This document shows positions 6,756 through 10,029 of a stretch of 10,029 bases of DNA, piece by piece (positions within the stretch are counted from its first letter, which is position 1; every line of letters starts with the position of its first letter). A program made the translations under genes and the position numbers. Under the pieces are notes generated by a model. It did not search any database, was not told the DNA's origin, and was given only the letters and a program-made list of their open reading frames with translations. The DNA is from an uncultured Lachnospiraceae bacterium. Lineage in GTDB: Bacteria > Bacillota_A > Clostridia > Lachnospirales > Lachnospiraceae. Location of the stretch: the NCBI GenBank assembly GCA_902787595.1, contig CADAHD010000056.1:1-10029 (forward strand), read 5' to 3'.

Positions 6756-8120
6756 TCAGTAATTGTCGATATCATCAGGACTCATCGAATAAGGCGGGAT
6801 CTTCTCCACCAGCTGGGCGTTCTGTCCGCGGGTAAAAAGCCACTCATGCTTAAGATCCAGCTTCAGGATGCTCTCGGGAAGTTTACCGGCCTTCTCGGCA
6901 AAGAATCTGGCAGTATCCACATCCTGTCCGCCCATATAGAGCATGGTATCGCAGTTATTGATGATCGTAGACGCCTGCCCTTCATTATACATGCCGTTAA
7001 GCTGGCTGATGGACTGCAGCATGATACTCACGCTTATCTCACGGGAACGGATCACGGACACTATCTTATCAAAGTCAGGTATATATACATTTGCGGCAAA
7101 ATCGTCGAGCATGATATGCACGGGCATCTTCAGGCGGCCGTCAGGCTGGCTGTCCGCCTCCCTGCAAAGGCTCTGGAAAAGCTGTGTATAAAACACATTT
7201 ACTATACCATCCATAGAGCGGTCGGTATCGCTTACATTCACGAAGATCGCCGTCTTTTCGCGCCCGCATGCTGCCAGATCGTATCCGGGCATGCAGAGCA
7301 TCTCGCGGTTCTCATCATAGTCAAAGATCTCAAGGCCGTTTGCAACAAACTGTACTATGGAAGCCCAGCACTTCTCCGCAGGAAAGTTGGGCGCATACAT
7401 GTGATACTTTCTGACTGCAAAGCTGTCCGGATCTTCTTCTTCAAGCGCAGCAAAGAAGGATACTTCCTTATCCTTTTCCCTGCTGTTGTTCATCGCAGTA
7501 ACCTCGGCTGCCATCTGGCGGAAGAGCCTTACCACCGAACCGAAATGCTGTTCAGCTTTGGGCAGGACCTCAAGCACATAAGCCATAAGGCTTACCAGCA
7601 CCATCTGCGCGGATTCCGGCCAGAAGGGATCCTTTTCGTGCCTGTCCTTGGGAATAAGCAGACTTGCTATGCGCTGCAGATCCTGCTGTCTGTACGAATC
7701 AACAGTGACCTCATGTACATCAGGCGCCAGCACCTCCTCACCGTCTTCATCATAGATGCCCGGAAAGATGACGTTTCTGATCTTCTTTTTGTAACGGGCC
7801 ACCGAATCCAGAGGGTTGTAGGGCGAAGAATTCTCAGGATTTACAAAATCAAAGAGCAGCGTCTTGTAGCCCCTTCTCTCCAGCTCCCTGCGATGTCTGC
7901 GATGAAGCAGTCCCTTTGTATCCACGACCACCAGGCTTCCGCCGGTGCTGTACATATTGGGCTCCACATATGAACCGGTTTTGCCGCAGCCCGATATGCC
8001 GGTGACCAGTATGTTATTGTTAAGACCGGTCTCCCTGCTGTTTTCGGAGTGTTTCAATCCCTTCGCAAGTATGCGATAGGATGATCTGTTGCCTTCTGCC
8101 TTGCTCTCAAAATTCTTCAT
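6756..8120 (-). CDS. TraG/VirD4-like type IV coupling ATPase, soluble form
   Basis: Coupling proteins are hexameric ATPases that bring DNA-relaxase or protein substrates to a type IV secretion channel. This 454-residue protein has Walker A GISGCGKT (41-48), the family motif VVVDTKG (64-70) followed by NPENSSPYNPL, a Walker B-type strand VHIMLDDFA (334-342, Asp-Asp instead of the usual Asp-Glu), IPDFDKIVSVIRSRE, and the late motif IMLQSISQL (366-374). TraG/VirD4 proteins are commonly near 600 residues with two N-terminal membrane helices; this one begins almost at the ATPase core and has none. It may rely on a separate membrane partner or serve another purpose. SD AAGGAG is 7 bases before the ATG. 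No relaxase or channel genes are in the window, so a conjugative role is unproven. Confidence 0.88.
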   Translation of the reverse strand: MKNFESKAEGNRSSYRILAKGLKHSENSRETGLNNNILVTGISGCGKTGSYVEPNMYSTGGSLVVVDTKGLLHRRHRRELERRGYKTLLFDFVNPENSSPYNPLDSVARYKKKIRNVIFPGIYDEDGEEVLAPDVHEVTVDSYRQQDLQRIASLLIPKDRHEKDPFWPESAQMVLVSLMAYVLEVLPKAEQHFGSVVRLFRQMAAEVTAMNNSREKDKEVSFFAALEEEDPDSFAVRKYHMYAPNFPAEKCWASIVQFVANGLEIFDYDENREMLCMPGYDLAACGREKTAIFVNVSDTDRSMDGIVNVFYTQLFQSLCREADSQPDGRLKMPVHIMLDDFAANVYIPDFDKIVSVIRSREISVSIMLQSISQLNGMYNEGQASTIINNCDTMLYMGGQDVDTARFFAEKAGKLPESILKLDLKHEWLFTRGQNAQLVEKIPPYSMSPDDIDNY

Positions 8121-8168
8121 AGCTTTTCTCCTTTTTATCTGAAGGTTAACGGTTAACAGGTTCCCCGC

Positions 8169-8750
8169 TCACAGGATCGCTTCCGCGATCCCTGTGGCGA
8201 TGCCGAAGTCGATAGCTTCCTGAGCTGTCAGATAGCAGTCTTCCTTCGTCTTTTCATAGACCTCTTCAAGCTTCCTGCCGCAGCGCTCGGCGATGATCCC
8301 CGCCGTAACAGCCCTGGTCTCCATAAGCTGCGCCGCTTCTTTCTCAAGCTCGAGCGCCCTCTTGCTGCCGCTGAGTCCGGCGATCAGGGGATCGTGGATC
8401 ATGATCTTGGTATGGGGCAGCATCTCGCGTTTTTCGCCTGCCAGGAAAAGTATCGATCCCATGCTGGCTGCAGTGCCTATACATACGGTGCGGACGGGGC
8501 TCTTTAACATGCGGATGGTGTCATAGACGGCCAGTCCGCTGACCACTTCACCCCCGGGGCTGTTGATGCACAGGGTGATCTCCTCTCCGGGCTCCTCCAC
8601 GTCCAGATGCAGAAGATACTCTATCAGCTGGTTGCTGCTGGCAGCATTCACCTCTTCGGTGAAGAAGAGGATCCTCTTGCGAAGCAGGCTGCTTTCGGGA
8701 GAGAAGGAATCGATACCTCTCGATGATTCGTGTAAGATACATCCATTCAT
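8169..8750 (-). CDS. ClpP-family serine protease
   Basis: This 193-residue protein has the ClpP fold and an intact triad: Ser96 in GTAASMGS, His119 in MIHDP and Asp171 in KEDCYLTAQEA. Other family marks are INSPGGEV (62-69), the oxyanion-loop region, and GLAVYDTIR. ClpP forms a tetradecameric chamber fed by a Clp ATPase; no such ATPase is encoded in view. It diverges from housekeeping ClpP at MIHDP (usually MIHQP) and DFGIATGI (usually YGLID), so it is better read as an accessory paralogue, or possibly a phage- or element-type processing protease. The ATG at 8750 is favoured over 8780: AAAGGAG ends 7 bases upstream, the start then clears the preceding gene by 20 bp, and the length equals typical ClpP. 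It lies 48 bp before the TraG-like gene. Confidence 0.92.
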   Translation of the reverse strand: MNGCILHESSRGIDSFSPESSLLRKRILFFTEEVNAASSNQLIEYLLHLDVEEPGEEITLCINSPGGEVVSGLAVYDTIRMLKSPVRTVCIGTAASMGSILFLAGEKREMLPHTKIMIHDPLIAGLSGSKRALELEKEAAQLMETRAVTAGIIAERCGRKLEEVYEKTKEDCYLTAQEAIDFGIATGIAEAIL

Positions 8751-8770
8751 GGCCATTCTCCTTTCTTTAC

Positions 8771-9253
8771 TCAGGCGCAAAGACGCGCGTTTTTCTTTTC
8801 ACTTATATTGCCCTTTTCGGGTTTCAAGCCGGAGATTTTCCGGCTGTTCACCAGTATCCTGCCCTTTCTCTTTTTAGTGGGCGATTCCATGCGCAGTGTG
8901 AAGGAGTATATACCGTCGGTAAAGCTGAAGCTGTGGCAGCCGTTCTTATCCTTGCGGATCCTCACTTCTGCCCTGCAGATGTTCATCTGGGGGAATTCGA
9001 TGCGGCTCTTTACATCACGCTCCACCATGCTCTGCACTACGGCGTCTACTTCTCTCTGCTTAGCGTAGGAGTACTTTTCCTTATTGCTGTCCGATCTGCT
9101 CTCCTTTACCAGATCGGCGTAGTAAAGCCTGAGCTGGTCTATCGCAAGGGAGCGGCACTCCACTCCTGCAAACATTTCAGACACTATCTTGTACATTGCG
9201 TACTCATACTGATACTGTCTGGTTAACGGGTTAGTGTAATTAATTCTTAACAT
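8771..9253 (-). CDS. Hypothetical protein, first gene of the ClpP/TraG-like operon
   Basis: I do not recognise this 160-residue protein. The N-terminal half is Tyr- and Glu-rich and likely helical (RQYQYEYAMYKIVSEMF, then a long charged helix to about 85). A beta-like section follows (CRAEVRIRKDKNGCHSFSFTDG, split about 94-118), and the last 35 residues are strongly basic and probably disordered. There is no signal peptide or membrane helix. AGGAGG is 9 bases before the ATG at 9253, a clear start. The stop lies 20 bp before the ClpP start, so the genes are likely coupled; a substrate, adaptor or DNA-binding role is possible, but nothing in the sequence proves one. An inverted repeat at 8827-8845 sits inside its 3' coding end. 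Confidence 0.82.
   Translation of the reverse strand: MLRINYTNPLTRQYQYEYAMYKIVSEMFAGVECRSLAIDQLRLYYADLVKESRSDSNKEKYSYAKQREVDAVVQSMVERDVKSRIEFPQMNICRAEVRIRKDKNGCHSFSFTDGIYSFTLRMESPTKKRKGRILVNSRKISGLKPEKGNISEKKNARLCA
8827..8845 (-). repeat. Inverted repeat in the 3' end of the 160-residue protein gene
   Basis: AGCCGGA and TCCGGCT form a perfect 7-bp stem around a 5-base loop. No T-tract follows on the minus strand, so it is not a standard terminator. Its minus-strand core GCCGGAAAAT nearly matches a second palindrome at 9537-9551. Confidence 0.5.
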
Positions 9254-9300
9254 AGCGCTTATCCTCCTTAATTTTGGATCAATATTTTACGGTTTCCATG

Positions 9301-9343
9301 TTGCCGGCCGCCTGCGCTCATATGCGCTTATCCCGGCCGGCAA
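9301..9343. repeat. Large GC-rich inverted repeat, 10-bp perfect stem
   Basis: TTGCCGGCCG (9301-9310) pairs perfectly with CGGCCGGCAA (9334-9343) around a 23-base loop; the loop itself contains GCGC-6 nt-GCGC. It lies 48 bases before the start of the 160-residue protein gene, where it could act as a leader hairpin or protein-binding palindrome. No T-run follows on either strand next to the stem, so it is not a typical terminator. Confidence 0.75.
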
Positions 9344-9369
9344 ATTTGATAAAGCTGCTGTGTGGTTGT

Positions 9370-9461
9370 CCTCCCCTGTACGCTCACTGTCACTCAGACA
9401 GGTCGTCGCGACACTCCTTTCCTGTGCGCTCGCTGCCGCTTAGGCAGGTCGTCGCGATACT
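9370..9461. repeat. Two-copy tandem 46-bp repeat with covarying stem-loop
   Basis: The units start 46 bp apart (41-bp cores 9375-9415 and 9421-9461; the match extends a few bases into the left flank). The cores differ at seven positions and all seven are transitions. Each has a 5-bp stem with a 5-base loop: CTGTC/GACAG at 9387-9401 and CTGCC/GGCAG at 9433-9447. The T-A pair of the first becomes C-G in the second, a compensatory change that keeps the stem. The right end holds GGTCGTCGCGA in both. Confidence 0.8.
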
Positions 9462-9463
9462 TG

Positions 9464-9484
9464 GCAGCGGTGACCGGCCGCTGC
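9464..9484. repeat. Inverted repeat, 7-bp stem and 7-base loop
   Basis: GCAGCGG (9464-9470) and CCGCTGC (9478-9484) pair perfectly. It abuts the end of the tandem 46-bp repeat and may belong to the same structured element. Confidence 0.6.
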
Positions 9485-9536
9485 TTCCCCGGGAAGGGCT
9501 TTGCTCCTATTCCATATGCAATTTTCAAGGAATCGT

Positions 9537-9551
9537 CCGGAAATTTTCCGG
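9537..9551. repeat. Near-perfect palindrome CCGGAAA-T-TTTCCGG
   Basis: Two 7-bp arms flank a single central base. With so short a loop it is more likely a dyad-symmetric protein site than an RNA hairpin. It nearly repeats the palindrome core at 8827-8845. Confidence 0.55.
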
Positions 9552-9656
9552 CAACGCGTTCATGGAGGTCATGAAACATACTCTTCGGTTCCGCGCCGCC
9601 GATCGCCATATGGCTCTCGGGACGGGTCGAAAAGTGTAAAGACCACCCTGCGGCGG

Positions 9657-9679
9657 ATTTTGCGAAAAAAGCGCAAAAT
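9657..9679. repeat. Inverted repeat ATTTTGCG / CGCAAAAT
   Basis: An 8-bp perfect stem encloses a 7-base A-rich loop. The T-rich part is inside the stem, and neither strand has a T-tract directly after it, so a terminator role is doubtful. Confidence 0.5.
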
Positions 9680-9765
9680 ACCCCTGTCAACGCGTTCCAA
9701 TACCAATACCGATTCCTAAACTAAATTGTGGATTTTAAATAAGTGTTAGAATTACACTATACCTT

Positions 9766-9793
9766 TTAATAATGCAGGCGTATTGCCCGTCAA
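9766..9793 (-). promoter_or_regulatory. Possible promoter upstream of the ClpP/TraG-like operon
   Basis: Minus-strand TTGACG (9793-9788) and TATTAA (9771-9766) are separated by 16 bp. The match is moderate. It would give a leader of about 500 bases containing the repeats. No better promoter is evident closer to the 9253 start; a TAAAAT near 9285 has no usable -35. Confidence 0.3.
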
Positions 9794-9849
9794 TCAATTG
9801 AATCGCCCTTACGGGTCTGATGTTTTATGCGGCATTTCTGCCCTTGGTT

Positions 9850-9887
9850 TAAAAAATGCTGTTCCGTCTGGATTAGCGGAACAGCAT
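9850..9887 (-). terminator. Rho-independent terminator (minus strand)
   Basis: ATGCTGTTCCG and CGGAACAGCAT form a perfect 11-bp stem with a 10-base loop (9856-9887), followed on the minus strand by a T-tract running to 9850. It lies about 50 bases after the stop codon of the GGDEF gene, whose transcript it would end. A promoter overlaps its upstream side. Confidence 0.82.
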
Positions 9888-9889
9888 CT

Positions 9890-9918
9890 ATGATAGCACA
9901 TGCAAAACTATACGTCAA
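9890..9918 (-). promoter_or_regulatory. Strong sigma-A-type promoter just upstream of the terminator hairpin
   Basis: Minus-strand TTGACG (9918-9913), a 17-bp spacer and TATCAT (9895-9890) directly preceded by TGC make a near-consensus promoter with extended -10. The expected start, near 9885-9882, falls in the first arm of the terminator hairpin. It could make a very short hairpin RNA or feed the leftward operon by read-through. Confidence 0.6.
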
Positions 9919-9936
9919 GCATTTTTTTCAAGATTT

Positions 9937-10029
9937 TTATCCTCTGGGCTGACCGTCCCTGGCATGCACTTCCTGTTTGATCTTGTACATTATATTATCG
10001 GCTTCCTTTACATAGTCCTGAAGGTTTGC
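9937..10029 (-). CDS. C-terminal end of a GGDEF-domain protein (5' part outside window)
   Basis: An open frame enters from the right edge and ends at TAA (9939-9937), giving 30 residues: ANLQDYVKEADNIMYKIKQE and then VHARDGQPRG. The EADNIMYKIKQ segment matches the closing helix of GGDEF diguanylate cyclase domains (usually K-x-AD-x-x-MY-x-x-K), which make cyclic di-GMP from two GTP. The active site and any sensor region lie outside the window, so activity cannot be judged. A terminator follows about 50 bases downstream. The call rests on a short segment but the motif, position at a C-terminus and stop-terminator order agree. Confidence 0.65.
   Translation of the reverse strand, partial: ANLQDYVKEADNIMYKIKQEVHARDGQPRG

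Larger units (their letters stand above)
9254..9936. other. Gene-free, palindrome-rich region between GGDEF gene end and the ClpP/TraG-like operon
   Basis: No reading frame here has both a good ribosome site and protein-like content. The stretch holds, from right to left, a terminator hairpin with an overlapping promoter, a second possible promoter near 9766-9793, an AT-rich zone (9715-9780), a loose stem at 9657-9679 (ATTTTGCG/CGCAAAAT), stems at 9559-9575 and 9537-9551, a stem at 9464-9484, a two-copy 46-bp repeat (9370-9461), and a 10-bp-stem hairpin at 9301-9343. If transcription starts on the right, the operon would have a leader of about 500 bases. Possible roles are a structured leader RNA, an antisense or small RNA, or an origin/transfer site; none is established. 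Confidence 0.7.

Noticed and set aside
6693..7973. Plus-strand 426-codon open frame
   Set aside because: It is antisense to the TraG-like ATPase, whose motifs and ribosome site are clear; the frame has no good ribosome site and no recognisable domain.
8144..8157. Perfect tandem GGTTAAC repeat between the ClpP and TraG-like genes
   Set aside because: The TTAACC core resembles the CTTAAC array, but spacing is 7 bp instead of 11-12, there are two copies only, and no promoter elements are nearby. Likely chance.
8751..8780. Longer ClpP start at 8780
   Set aside because: It would overlap the upstream gene, lacks a suitably spaced ribosome site, and adds ten residues; AAAGGAG with 7-base spacing favours 8750.
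9370..9461. CRISPR array
   Set aside because: Only two units with a 5-bp separation and seven mismatches; no spacers of CRISPR length and no cas genes.
9657..9679. Stem ATTTTGCG/CGCAAAAT as a terminator
   Set aside because: No T-tract follows the stem on either strand; listed only as a repeat.
9394..9690. Minus-strand 98-residue reading frame across the repeats
   Set aside because: It starts with TTG without a ribosome site, runs through several inverted repeats and both 46-bp units, and its composition (Arg/Lys/Pro-rich end) follows from the repeats. Better read as structured non-coding DNA.
9754..9763. Minus-strand GGTATAGTGT, resembling part of the pMV158/MobV nick region (TAGTGTG/TTA)
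   Set aside because: Only a short match, the bases after the nick position differ, the flanking inverted repeat is weak (5 bp), and no relaxase is in the window.

Overview
The window reads as chromosome or integrated-element DNA of a low-to-mid-GC Firmicute, most likely a Lachnospiraceae-type Clostridium. That placement is inference from strong AGGAGG ribosome sites, mid-range GC by eye, and protein families typical of that group: 7TM-GGDEF sensors, a lantibiotic-type ABC/response-regulator pair, and a soluble TraG-like coupling ATPase. Every gene I can support lies on the minus strand, so transcription runs from the right edge to the left.

Right edge (10029 to 9254): the last 30 residues of a GGDEF-type diguanylate cyclase, then a hairpin-plus-T-tract terminator overlapped by a good promoter, then about 680 bases without a convincing gene. 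This stretch is dense in inverted repeats and holds a tandem 46-bp repeat whose internal stem shows a compensatory base-pair change.

First operon (9253 to 6013): a 160-residue unknown protein, a ClpP-family serine protease with an intact Ser/His/Asp triad, a TraG/VirD4-like ATPase without membrane segments, and a 237-residue unknown protein. It resembles an accessory or mobile-element-derived module, but no relaxase or type IV secretion gene is in view.

Second operon (5951 to beyond base 1): an output-less 7TM protein, a paralogous 7TM protein with a degenerate GGDEF-like domain, a probable two-domain GNAT-like protein, two tandem AIM24-family proteins, an OmpR-family response regulator and the ATPase of a BcrA/lantibiotic-type ABC exporter. 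The first two genes overlap by one base, 1 bp separates the second and third, 12 bp separates the AIM24 genes, and the second AIM24 gene overlaps the regulator start. Four CTTAAC direct repeats at 11-12 bp spacing lie between regulator and transporter and look like the regulator's own binding site. My working inference is a membrane-centred sensing and envelope-stress or antimicrobial-peptide response cluster. The individual families are recognisable, but I do not know this combination as a described system.
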